Shown here piece by piece: positions 36,340-44,573 of a stretch of DNA of 64,000 nucleotides (position 1 is the first letter of the stretch; every line of letters starts with the position of its first letter). This stretch comes from Dehalococcoidia bacterium UBA2991 (GTDB lineage Bacteria; Chloroflexota; Dehalococcoidia; Tepidiformales; Tepidiformaceae). Under the pieces are notes generated by a model. That model saw only the letters and a program-made list of their open reading frames with translations, ran no database searches and had not been told where the DNA came from. Both the position numbers and the translations under genes were made by a program. The stretch is taken from the NCBI GenBank assembly GCA_002346645.1, contig DEAD01000013.1, positions 103,260-167,259 on the forward strand. Reading direction: 5' to 3'.

Positions 36340-37209
36340 CTATAGTTCTAGCGTCTCAGCAAGCCTTTCGACGAAGGCGTGGATTTCGTTTCGAACACCT
36401 TCGGGATCTCCGGTTGGAGCCATGATTCCTCGTGGCATGGGAACAAGGCGGTGCACACCAATTTCAGCGAAGCGCTCAACAGTTTCACGGTCGAGACGAC
36501 CTCGAGGCGTAATAGTTATCTCAAGGGGTCTGAGATTTGCCGGGCGTTCTACCTCTTTAGCTGTCTCTTCTAGAGACTGAATTGCTGCAGCGGCTCCTTC
36601 AACATCCAACATGAAGCCATACCAGCCATCGCCCTGCCTAATGGTGCGCCGCCGAGCAGCAGGTGAGTATCCACCTATCGTAATAGGTGGATGCGGCTTC
36701 TGATAAGGGAACGGGCGGGACTGAATTCCAGAGAAGGTAGTGAAGTCTCCTTCAAATTCAGGTTGCTCCGATGTCCAAAGGGTACGGATTACCTCAATAT
36801 GTTCTGTTGTACGGGCACCACGTTCCTCAAAGGGCACCCCAATAGCTTCAAACTCGCCAGGCACAGACCCGACTCCTACACCCAAAATAAGACGACCACC
36901 TGAAAGCACATCTAGTCCTGCTAGCTCCTTCGCTAGCAGGACAGGATTACGCTGGGAAAGCAGGAGAATACCGCTTGCAAGCCTGATTCGTTCCGTCGCA
37001 CCAGCAACGAAAGCAAGCGCTGTTACAGTATCGATAAGGGGGGTATCGGGAATCAGTGGGGAGGGTGGCACCTGGGGATCGACGAAGACCACATGCTCCC
37101 CTGTCCAGAGTGACTCGAAGTTAGCAGCCTCGGCGGTTCGGGCTATACGAAGCATCGCCTCGCGATCGGCAAGCACGCCGAGGTTTATACCGTAAAGCCC
37201 TATCTTCAT
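36340..37209 (-). CDS. LLM-class F420-dependent oxidoreductase (TIGR03619-like)
   Basis: A 289-residue luciferase-like enzyme. Seen: MKIGLYGINLG at the start, ESLWTGEHVV, IRLASGILLLSQRNP and the signature LDVLSGGRLILGVGVGS, then HPPITIGGYSP. Second member of the family in the window and likely F420-dependent, given the fbiC gene. GGGAGG precedes ATG 37209. Convergent with tRNA-Pro. Substrate unknown. Confidence 0.9.
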   Translation of the reverse strand: MKIGLYGINLGVLADREAMLRIARTAEAANFESLWTGEHVVFVDPQVPPSPLIPDTPLIDTVTALAFVAGATERIRLASGILLLSQRNPVLLAKELAGLDVLSGGRLILGVGVGSVPGEFEAIGVPFEERGARTTEHIEVIRTLWTSEQPEFEGDFTTFSGIQSRPFPYQKPHPPITIGGYSPAARRRTIRQGDGWYGFMLDVEGAAAAIQSLEETAKEVERPANLRPLEITITPRGRLDRETVERFAEIGVHRLVPMPRGIMAPTGDPEGVRNEIHAFVERLAETLEL

Positions 37210-37304
37210 CGCAAACCTCCCAAGCGCTCGCTAGGCGGATGATACGCGTCCCTGCATGATTGGCAGTAGACTCCCATCGGTAAATAACCAGGTTAGGAGA
37301 CCTC

Positions 37305-38009
37305 ATGTCCGAGCGTGAACCTCTCGACGTACTTGATGCAATCCATTCGACGCGCGCCCAACGTTTCCTGAAACCTGACCCTATACCTGAAGACGTCCTC
37401 TGGGAGATCCTCGACGCAACGGTTCGAGGCCCAACAGGAGGTAATAATCAAGGGTGGGCCTGGGTAGTTGTTCAAGACACAGAAACCAAGCAAGCGATTG
37501 CAAAGGTCTACGAAAAACGCCTTAAATCCCACTATGGTTACGAGCGAGTAAGCGACAAAGACCTTGGAACCGCACGCATCACGAGAGGCGGAATAAGCGA
37601 GGGCCAGATCGGCATCGACATTCGCAATCGGCGCGGCGTCGTTCACCTCGCCGAACACCTTGCTGAAGTACCAGCCATTGTCATACCAGTGATGATGGGT
37701 GCGGGAACAGCAGAGGACACCCGGCGGGGAGGGGCTGGCCTAGGAGCATCAATCTATGGTGCTGTCCAAAACCTCATGCTAGCAGCACGAGCGTTCAATA
37801 TCGGCAGCGTGTTCACGTGGAGCCTGGACGATTTCTCCGGCTTCAACAAACTGCTTGGCCTACCGGACGACGCCTACATCATGTGCATGATTCCACTAGG
37901 TTATTTGGAGCAGGGACGCTTCTCACAAGCGCGGCGAAGACCTTTAGGAGATGTGGTGCACTGGGATCGCTGGGGGGATCAGCGACAAGCCCCCCCGTCC
38001 AGCAGCTAG
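37305..38009 (+). CDS. nitroreductase family protein
   Basis: A 234-residue FMN enzyme with the family start DAIHSTRAQRFLKPDPIPED and ATVRGPTGGNNQGWAWVVV. Later parts (GAVQNLMLAARAFNIGSV, DDAYIMCMIPLGY) match. Such proteins reduce nitro groups, quinones or do specialised dehydrogenations. TAGGAGACC precedes ATG 37305. Its end overlaps the opposite-strand sirtuin by 4 bp. Confidence 0.88.
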   Translation: MSEREPLDVLDAIHSTRAQRFLKPDPIPEDVLWEILDATVRGPTGGNNQGWAWVVVQDTETKQAIAKVYEKRLKSHYGYERVSDKDLGTARITRGGISEGQIGIDIRNRRGVVHLAEHLAEVPAIVIPVMMGAGTAEDTRRGGAGLGASIYGAVQNLMLAARAFNIGSVFTWSLDDFSGFNKLLGLPDDAYIMCMIPLGYLEQGRFSQARRRPLGDVVHWDRWGDQRQAPPSSS

Positions 38010-38764
38010 ACCAGCTCCACAATTCGCGGGAGGGTTTCCCCAATTCCTCCACGCAACAAGACAGTAGCTCTCCCGTCGTAGGGGGTTTCCTGGGCGTTGA
38101 GAATGATTAGTTGTGCTCCACACTGGAGCGCGATCTCTGGAAGAGCAGCCACGGGATAGACCGTCAGAGAAGTACCAATAGCCAAAAAAAGGTCGCAATT
38201 AGAAGCCGCGGCCTGCGCTTTCTCAAGGTCTGCAGCCACTAGAGCCTGGCCGAATGAGATCGTGGCAGACTTGATAAGGCCACCACAGCTCTCACAGTGC
38301 GGATCCTCATCCCCGTTACGTACCCGTTCAAGCATGACCTCAATAGGCCCACGATCCCCGCATCCGAGGCAAGCATATTCCAGCACCGTACCGTGTATTT
38401 CAATGATGCTCTCGGGAGGCGTTCCAGCAGCATGGTGAAGGCCATCAATATTCTGAGTTACTAAAAGGTCAAGCTTGCCCTTCTCTGCAAGGTTAGAAAG
38501 GGCCATGTGGCCAGCATTCGGCTCAGCGGTTTGCATAGCACTGTTGGTACGATTTGCCCACGACTGAATGCGGTGGTCGCGATTAGACATATAGTGCTGG
38601 ATAGTGGCCGTCCGCTCGGCTTCGGGATCCTTCGTCCAGACCCCCTCTGGCCCTCGGAAATCAGGAATGCCTGATTCGGTCGAGATTCCCGCCCCAGTCA
38701 GGACGAAGACAGAACGAGCCTCACGAAGCCAAGTTGCAACCGCCTTGATGTCGGAATGACTCAC
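38006..38764 (-). CDS. NAD-dependent protein deacylase, Sir2 family
   Basis: A 252-residue sirtuin that removes acyl groups from lysines with NAD. Seen: LTGAGISTESGIPDFRG, TQNIDGLHHAAG with the catalytic histidine, and a zinc ribbon from CLGCG and CESCG. The class fits bacterial CobB-like enzymes; acetyl-CoA synthetase is a typical target, but not shown here. GTG 38764, with a weak ribosome site. Divergent from ctaA by 84 bp. Confidence 0.92.
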   Translation of the reverse strand: MSHSDIKAVATWLREARSVFVLTGAGISTESGIPDFRGPEGVWTKDPEAERTATIQHYMSNRDHRIQSWANRTNSAMQTAEPNAGHMALSNLAEKGKLDLLVTQNIDGLHHAAGTPPESIIEIHGTVLEYACLGCGDRGPIEVMLERVRNGDEDPHCESCGGLIKSATISFGQALVAADLEKAQAAASNCDLFLAIGTSLTVYPVAALPEIALQCGAQLIILNAQETPYDGRATVLLRGGIGETLPRIVELV

Positions 38765-38848
38765 GGCACGAGCCTACCCGAATCTGGCGCCTCTCGGGAT
38801 CGCACCGTACGCTGGGTTGTAGCGTCCGCATAGGCGCCCACCAAGTCA

Positions 38849-39775
38849 ATGAAAGCCACTCGCAACCTAGCCTTCATCACGTGTGTTGCAACCCTGATCC
38901 TGATTGGGGTTGGTGTATACGTCCGTGCCACGGGTTCGGGACTAGGCTGCCCCGATTGGCCCACCTGTCATGGTGAAATCGTTCCGCCTCACGATCAGCA
39001 AGCCGTTATCGAGTTCTCGCACCGATTCGTAGCTGCAATAGTAGGAATACTGGTAATTGGGACTGCCCTACTAGCCTGGAGAAACTTCAAAGGGCACTTG
39101 GCTGTGCTCTTACCGGCAACAATGGCCATCCCACTTGTCGGAATCCAGGGTGGACTGGGGGCAATCACAGTAGTGCGAGAGCTACCACCAGAAGTGGTAG
39201 CAACCCACCTCCTTCTAGCAATGGTGATCCTTACTGTGATGGCAGCAACCGCCCTAGGAATATTCAACGCAATGCGAGAAGGGATACCACCAGAGCAACG
39301 CAGATCAGCTTTTCGAATTTCACAGCGGTCAATGATGGCACTGGTATTTGTCGCAGCGGTCGTTTGGATAGGAGGATATTTGGGGGAAAGCGGGGCCTCA
39401 ACGGCCTGTGAGGGATGGCCCACTTGCAACGGAGGCATCTTCCCTAGCGCCGACGATCAGCAAATTTTTCACATGATCCATCGATATCTAGCTGGCTTGC
39501 TAGTGATTCCAGTAGCCTGGGCGGCACTTGCGGCTTGGAAGGAGCGCCAGATAGTGCCGTGGAGCCCACACATCGCAGCGACCTTGACGATGATATATGT
39601 CCTTCAGGTTGCCGCCGGAGCGCTAAACGTGCTTTACACCTTCCCTGACGCACTCACCGTAACGCATACCATGCTAGCCTCCCTACTATGGCTCTCCCTG
39701 TCGGCCGCAGCACTCCTCGGAATCTCCAGCAAGGGGCTAAACACCCCTCCGCCACCGACGCAGGCTCCGGCATGA
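38849..39775 (+). CDS. ctaA: heme A synthase
   Basis: CtaA oxidises heme O to heme A for cytochrome oxidase, in the membrane. The 308-residue protein has eight likely membrane helices and the four conserved histidines seen in FSHRFVAA, ATHLLLAM, MIHRYLAG and VTHTMLAS. Both extracytoplasmic cysteine pairs of the Bacillus type are present (CPDWPTC, CEGWPTC). Its stop overlaps the start of ctaB (ATGA), so the two are made together. ATG 38849 has no strong ribosome site. Confidence 0.93.
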   Translation: MKATRNLAFITCVATLILIGVGVYVRATGSGLGCPDWPTCHGEIVPPHDQQAVIEFSHRFVAAIVGILVIGTALLAWRNFKGHLAVLLPATMAIPLVGIQGGLGAITVVRELPPEVVATHLLLAMVILTVMAATALGIFNAMREGIPPEQRRSAFRISQRSMMALVFVAAVVWIGGYLGESGASTACEGWPTCNGGIFPSADDQQIFHMIHRYLAGLLVIPVAWAALAAWKERQIVPWSPHIAATLTMIYVLQVAAGALNVLYTFPDALTVTHTMLASLLWLSLSAAALLGISSKGLNTPPPPTQAPA

Positions 39776-40677
39776 CAACGCTAGCGTTGGCCCTAAAAGG
39801 GTCAGGTAAGTGGACGTCTACGATTCTTAATTATGTGGCAATAACCAAGCCGCGCATCATCCTTTTGCTCCTTGCTACAACCATCCCCGCCATGGTCGTA
39901 GCGGAAGGCGGATGGCCCTCCACAGCTCTTGTAATAGCAACCCTGGTAGGAGGAACCGCCTCAGCCGCAGGGGCAAACGCCGTTAACTGTTGGTACGACC
40001 GCGATATCGACGCAATCATGCAACGGACCCAATCACGGCCGCTGGTACGGGGAGTGATCCCTCCGCTCAACGCCCTTTGCTTCGGAATCACCCTGGGCAT
40101 AGGAGCCTTCGCCTTCCTCTGGGCTACAACAAACCTGCTTGCAGCGACATTGGCGGGAATAGCTTTTCTTTTCTACATATTTATTTACACGATGTGGCTT
40201 AAGCGTCGCTCTTCGCAAAACATCGTAATCGGAGGGGCGGCAGGAGCTTTCCCGCCGATGGTCGGATGGGTCGCGGTAACTGGAGAGCTAGCTTGGGCGC
40301 CAATCCTCATGTTTGCGATTATCTTTTTCTGGACACCGCCGCACTTCTGGGCTCTCGCCCTGCGTATCGCAGACGACTACCGTGAAGCGGGCGTACCCAT
40401 GCTTCCGGTAGAGGTAGGGGAAGCCTTGACCAGGCGCCAGATCCTGGCCTATTCAATTGTGCTTGTCCCAATCACCTTGACCCCACTACTAACGGGCACA
40501 TTGGGATGGCTCTACGGAACAGTCACTGCCCTGGCTGGCTTTGGCTTTGTAGCCATTGCTTTGGGGCTCTGGCGCTGGCCCCAGCATGTGCCCTCAATGA
40601 GACTCTATACATATTCGCTGTTCTATCTTGCGACAATCTTTATCGTTATGACTGTCGATATCGCCATCCTCGGGTAA
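39772..40677 (+). CDS. ctaB: protoheme IX farnesyltransferase (heme O synthase)
   Basis: A 301-residue UbiA-type prenyltransferase that attaches farnesyl to heme B, supplying CtaA. The prenyl-diphosphate motif reads NCWYDRDIDAIM followed by QSRPLV, and the second conserved loop is DDYREAGVPMLPVEVG. About nine membrane helices. The start ATG 39772 overlaps ctaA; an in-frame extension to 39688 would lie within ctaA and is rejected. Together with ctaG, SCO1 and PCuAC this shows a heme A-type oxidase in the organism. Confidence 0.94.
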   Translation: MTTLALALKGSGKWTSTILNYVAITKPRIILLLLATTIPAMVVAEGGWPSTALVIATLVGGTASAAGANAVNCWYDRDIDAIMQRTQSRPLVRGVIPPLNALCFGITLGIGAFAFLWATTNLLAATLAGIAFLFYIFIYTMWLKRRSSQNIVIGGAAGAFPPMVGWVAVTGELAWAPILMFAIIFFWTPPHFWALALRIADDYREAGVPMLPVEVGEALTRRQILAYSIVLVPITLTPLLTGTLGWLYGTVTALAGFGFVAIALGLWRWPQHVPSMRLYTYSLFYLATIFIVMTVDIAILG

Positions 40678-40740
40678 CCTAGTATTGGCTCTCTTAAAGG
40701 CTATGCTCACGGATACATTCACCAAGGAGCACCACCCCAT

Positions 40741-41541
40741 ATGCAAAGACTAAAACTTTGGATCATCGGTGCCTTGGCAGCCTCACTAACCCTTGCTGTT
40801 ATCGCGGGAGTATCCGCGCAAGGGGGGCCACCTGGGCCATCAAGTTTCCCTTCAATTTTCCAAGGAACCGTAACTGAAACCTTGGACAGCCTCCCCCCTG
40901 TACAAACAGGGCTTACGGTTGAAGCCTACATCGACGGTAGAACGGAACCCTGTAACAGCGGCAACGCCGTGCCAACATACCGTAACGACGGGGAATCAGT
41001 GACCCGCTACTTCGTACGAGTCGAGCACAACAACCTCTTAGCAGGGTGTGGGCAGAACGGCGATGAGGTGCGTTTCAAGATAGGTGATCGCTGGGCCACA
41101 CAAAGAGGCACTTTTGACAACTCCTCCAGTATCCAGCAGCTCAACCTCACGCTTGGAGCAGAAACAGTAACCATCCAGGTAGCAGTTTGGCGACGCAATA
41201 TCGAACCTGTCGGCGCCCTCGCCATTAGCACGCGCGCACCAGGAGGGAATTGGTCAACAGGGGACTGGCCTCTAGACATGTCAGAACGCAGCGCCTCCGG
41301 TAGATGGAACCGCAGCGAAATCACACCTGTTGATGTGACCCTCTCCGGTGGGGAAACTGTCACCATTGAGGTCGCGGTTTGGCGACGCAATATCGAACCA
41401 GTCGGGGCTCTTGCCATCAGCACCCGCGCACCAGGCCGAAGCTGGACTACAGGCGATTGGCCACTGGACATGTCAGAAGTAAGCGCATCCGGCAGGTGGA
41501 ATCGGAGTGAAATCACACCTGTTGAGGTAGAGCTAGAGTAG
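40741..41541 (+). CDS. secreted protein with two 64-residue repeats
   Basis: A 266-residue protein. A signal peptide (WIIGALAASLTLAVIAGVSA) should be cut after about residue 26. A Ser/Pro-rich link and an N-terminal domain with two cysteines (EPCNS, AGCGQ) follow, then two tandem copies of a 64-residue unit, each with VAVWRRNIEPVGALAIST and GDWPLDMSE. The two copies differ at few positions, which points to a recent duplication. No catalytic motif is visible; beta-rich and aromatic, it may be a surface or binding protein. AAGGAG before ATG 40741. It ends in a strong terminator, so it is a single-gene unit after ctaB. Confidence 0.75.
   Translation: MQRLKLWIIGALAASLTLAVIAGVSAQGGPPGPSSFPSIFQGTVTETLDSLPPVQTGLTVEAYIDGRTEPCNSGNAVPTYRNDGESVTRYFVRVEHNNLLAGCGQNGDEVRFKIGDRWATQRGTFDNSSSIQQLNLTLGAETVTIQVAVWRRNIEPVGALAISTRAPGGNWSTGDWPLDMSERSASGRWNRSEITPVDVTLSGGETVTIEVAVWRRNIEPVGALAISTRAPGRSWTTGDWPLDMSEVSASGRWNRSEITPVEVELE
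41161..41541 (+). repeat. tandem 192-bp coding repeat (two 64-residue units)
   Basis: Unit 1 starts at 41161 and unit 2 at 41353, period 192 bp. The DNA is also alike (for instance TTTGGCGACGCAATATCGAA in both). The last unit runs to the stop codon. The repeat makes up half the secreted protein. Confidence 0.85.
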
Positions 41542-41571
41542 GTTCCTTGGGACCAGCTCACCGATAAAGAC

Positions 41572-41612
41572 ACAAAGGAGCCAGGGCAGCTGCCCTGGCT
41601 CCTTTGTTTTCA
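41572..41612 (+). terminator. Rho-independent terminator, perfect palindrome
   Basis: The arms form an uninterrupted 36-bp palindrome (41572-41607, centre GCAGCTGC) followed by a T run (TTTT). It ends the secreted-protein gene. Because the stem is symmetric and A's precede it (ACAAAGG), it could act weakly in the other direction too. Confidence 0.9.
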
Positions 41613-41674
41613 TTTAGGTCGTAGCCTGTTCCGCAGCATTTCCTCTGCCACACTCCAGACGGAGGACTAAACCG

Positions 41675-42799
41675 ATGGTGTCAGACCAACAAGTGGATGT
41701 TGCAATCGTTGGAGGAGGCGTGATCGGGACTGCAATTGCTTACTTCCTATCTCAACAAGGACTACAGGCATTCGTAATTGAAGGCACACAGGTCGCCCAT
41801 GGGGCGAGTGGTAAAGCCGCAGGCTTACTCTCCCCCGGTCTTCCTCACTATGAAAATGCCGAGCTCCTTGAGCCCCTCCTTACGCGAAGCATCGAGCTCC
41901 ACCAAAGATTCGCTGAAGTCCTAAACGGACCGACCACCTACGACTACCGACCCTACGAAACATGCCTAATTGCCCGAGACGACAACGAACTCACCAGCCT
42001 TCATAGCAGGGCATCCCAGCTGAATGCCAAACCAGTGGCGCCTGAAGAAATCCCCCTGCGTTTCCCATGGATCGATCGGCCAGTAGCTGGCGGCCTGACA
42101 CAGCAAACAGCTCAGCTCGATTGCAACAAATTCACTCACCAACTGGTGGCAAACGCCACAAAGCTGGGTGCTTCTGTGCACAGAGCGACCGCGGTCGGAC
42201 TCCTGAGAGGAGAAGGATCCATCGACGGTGTCCAACTTGAAGATGGGAGAGTGATTAGAGCAAAGTCAACAGTTATCGCAATGGGACCGTGGTCTCTTCA
42301 AGCAGCCCCATGGCTGGACCTCCCAATACCAGTACGGCCCTTGAAAGGCCAGATCCTGCATCTCCATCCCCTAAGTGAAGCTCCTCCAGGCGGATTTTCC
42401 GACATGGCAGGTCACTATGTAGTGACTCGTCCCAATGGCCTTGTATTCGCCGGAACCACAGAAGAAGAGGACGGGTTTAACGTTGAGACGAGTGAACGAG
42501 CCCGAGCCCATATCCTCTCAAAACTCGCCCAGTTCACGTCCAGGCTGAGAAGTATGACTGTTGTTAAACAAACAGCGTGTCTTCGTCCTCTCTCGGGAGA
42601 TGGACTTCCACTTATCGGGGGCATATCAGGGCAAAGTGGGATCTATATCGCAACAGGCCACGGACGCAAGGGAATCATCCTTTCACTCGCCACAGCTGAG
42701 GCAATCGTTCAGTTGATCACCCAAGGCCGCAGTAGCGAAGTAGACCTTTCGTCCTTCAACCCAGACCGATTTCGAAGGGGGGAAAGCCACCCAGGCTAA
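41675..42799 (+). CDS. FAD-dependent amino-acid oxidase, ThiO/glycine-oxidase-like
   Basis: A 374-residue DAO-family flavoprotein: VAIVGGGVIGTAIAYFL binds FAD at the N-terminus, then GASGKAAGLLSPG, and ATGHGRKGIILSLATAEAI near the C-terminus. It oxidises an amine or amino acid; glycine oxidase (ThiO) makes the imine for thiamine thiazole, but no thi genes are near, so sarcosine- or D-amino-acid-type oxidation is equally possible. GGAGG about 9 bases before ATG 41675. The stop is followed by 121 bp of unremarkable sequence. Confidence 0.83.
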   Translation: MVSDQQVDVAIVGGGVIGTAIAYFLSQQGLQAFVIEGTQVAHGASGKAAGLLSPGLPHYENAELLEPLLTRSIELHQRFAEVLNGPTTYDYRPYETCLIARDDNELTSLHSRASQLNAKPVAPEEIPLRFPWIDRPVAGGLTQQTAQLDCNKFTHQLVANATKLGASVHRATAVGLLRGEGSIDGVQLEDGRVIRAKSTVIAMGPWSLQAAPWLDLPIPVRPLKGQILHLHPLSEAPPGGFSDMAGHYVVTRPNGLVFAGTTEEEDGFNVETSERARAHILSKLAQFTSRLRSMTVVKQTACLRPLSGDGLPLIGGISGQSGIYIATGHGRKGIILSLATAEAIVQLITQGRSSEVDLSSFNPDRFRRGESHPG

Positions 42800-42920
42800 T
42801 TTATCCCTGAAAAGAGCATCCGCCTAAAATATGGAGAGGCAACATTACGTCTCCAGAAGACTTTCCATTTGCAGAGAGACTCCCCGTTTTCCACAACCAC
42901 ATGCGAAACCAATACGAATG

Positions 42921-43151
42921 CTAGTCCTTACCTTCCTCAGGCTTAACGATCCCGCGTGTCCAGAAAGGATCAAGGGCCTTTAGAACAGCCAATTCTTGGT
43001 CCCCCGACATTCGCTCAGTACCATCTTCGTCGACTCGTTTTCCTTTACCAGGCAGGCTGGGGGCTGAGCCGTTATCTTCGCGGCCCCAGCGCATATGCGC
43101 CGCCTCTCTAGCGAGACGTGCAAGCTCCTTCACAGAATCCGATTCAGTCAC
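42921..43151 (-). CDS. small hypothetical protein after a P450
   Basis: A 76-residue, charged, cysteine-free protein. I recognise no domain; it is not a ferredoxin. A helical start (VKELARLAREAAHMRW) is followed by a Gly/Lys-rich loop and a C-terminus reading LDPFWTRGIV. It starts at GTG 43151, 18 bp after the P450 stop on the same strand, so it is likely co-transcribed. The ribosome site is weak, so the coding call is moderate. Confidence 0.5.
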   Translation of the reverse strand: MTESDSVKELARLAREAAHMRWGREDNGSAPSLPGKGKRVDEDGTERMSGDQELAVLKALDPFWTRGIVKPEEGKD

Positions 43152-43169
43152 TTTGTTTCTACCCGCGAG

Positions 43170-44489
43170 CTACTTCGCTTTCTCAAAACTAAGATTAAGG
43201 TCCCACAGCCCAAGCATGATGCCTGGTTGGTGGCGGAAATCGTTCTTTCCAGGCGTAAAGGAAATCCCATCGAGACGTTCGAAGAGCCGTTCCCAGGCAA
43301 TGTTTTGCTCTAGACGAGAAATACCAGCTCCTGGACAAACGCGGATCCCCTGAGAAAAAGTCATATGGCGACCAGTATTTGGACGGGCAAGGTCAACGTC
43401 CGCGGGGCAAGGAAACTCCTCAGGATCGTGATTCGCAGCACCGTAGCGAAGATGCAAAATAGAGCCTTTGGGAATCTTGGTACCGCGAAGCTCCACATCC
43501 TTTGCAGTCATTCGGGTAGAAAGCCCCTGGGTTGGCGCTTGGATGCGCAGACCCTCTTCCACAAAAAAACGGATCCTTGAACGATCGGCCTTGATAGTCC
43601 TCCAAAGCTCGGGCGTTCTCGCTAGAAGCTCAGCCTCGGCAGCGATGGCATATTGCGTGGTTTCCAGCCCACCGATGTGCATACCAAAAACCACCCCGAC
43701 TACTTCGGAGTCGGTGAGCTTTCGCCCCATGTATTCAACCTGCGTAAGGAAGGAGGTCATATCCTCCCCTGGTTCTTGTCGCTTCTTGACGACATGGCGC
43801 TGGACATATTCCATGAACTCACCGAGGTCGCGGGCGTTATCCGCCTCTTCCTCTTCGCTCATTAGATTCCGATGTCCCTTGCCGTAAACGAAACGGCGGA
43901 CTTGTGCCTGGCCCCAAATACGGAGCTGCGGCATGTCCTCGAACGGAAATCCAAGAATAGTCGTCATCACCATTTGAGGGAGTGGGGCTGCAAACTCTTC
44001 AACGAAATCAATCTCAGCAGGCTCTCTATCAATCCAATCATCGATGAGCTCATCTACAAAGCGCGTAACCATGGGACGGTGGCGGGGCGCACCAGTAGCC
44101 CCAACCCAGGGATCAGTTAGCTGGATACGATGCTGCTTGTGGAGCTCCATATTCGGACGAAGGGTGTTCCGAGCCATCGCATCAAGCAAAACGGAATGGT
44201 CATCTTCTTCCTCTACCTCTAGACCAGCTCCAGCGTAAGAAGGCTGAGGAAAGGTATACGGATCGCGAATGATCATCGCTATGTCTTCGTACTTTGTGAT
44301 GACAAAGCCGTCGGTGGAGGGTGTAGTTCCCTCACCGGGAATCCGCAGTACAGGAGACTCTTCGTGAAGGATCTTGTAAGAATCGAACCAATGCTCTTGC
44401 TGACCCGGCTGGAAGAGGTCCACCTCTTCCAAATTCATCGGACACTCCGAAACAGCTTCGATCATGTCCTGGTACATCGTCTCGGTCAT
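43170..44489 (-). CDS. cytochrome P450
   Basis: A 439-residue bacterial P450. The heme loop is FSQGIRVCPGA with the cysteine ligand, the I-helix oxygen site GGLETT, the ExxR motif EEGLR, and PNTGRHMTF just before the loop. It hydroxylates an unknown organic substrate and needs a reductase and ferredoxin from elsewhere. ATG 44489 is preferred because GGGGGT lies 6 bases before it; a TTG at 44510 would add 7 residues. It lies 84 bp after the amidohydrolase gene. Confidence 0.93.
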   Translation of the reverse strand: MTETMYQDMIEAVSECPMNLEEVDLFQPGQQEHWFDSYKILHEESPVLRIPGEGTTPSTDGFVITKYEDIAMIIRDPYTFPQPSYAGAGLEVEEEDDHSVLLDAMARNTLRPNMELHKQHRIQLTDPWVGATGAPRHRPMVTRFVDELIDDWIDREPAEIDFVEEFAAPLPQMVMTTILGFPFEDMPQLRIWGQAQVRRFVYGKGHRNLMSEEEEADNARDLGEFMEYVQRHVVKKRQEPGEDMTSFLTQVEYMGRKLTDSEVVGVVFGMHIGGLETTQYAIAAEAELLARTPELWRTIKADRSRIRFFVEEGLRIQAPTQGLSTRMTAKDVELRGTKIPKGSILHLRYGAANHDPEEFPCPADVDLARPNTGRHMTFSQGIRVCPGAGISRLEQNIAWERLFERLDGISFTPGKNDFRHQPGIMLGLWDLNLSFEKAK

Positions 44490-44573
44490 CAAGTACCCCC
44501 GTGATTGCAATGGTTCAGCGCTTCTAGTAAATCGCTGTCTGGCGTCTGGCGCCTAGCATACCTCGCTGGGCGT

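Noticed and set aside
42800..42920. Possible extra gene or RNA between the ThiO-like gene and the 76-residue gene
   Set aside because: No open frame with a ribosome site and only a short imperfect inverted repeat.
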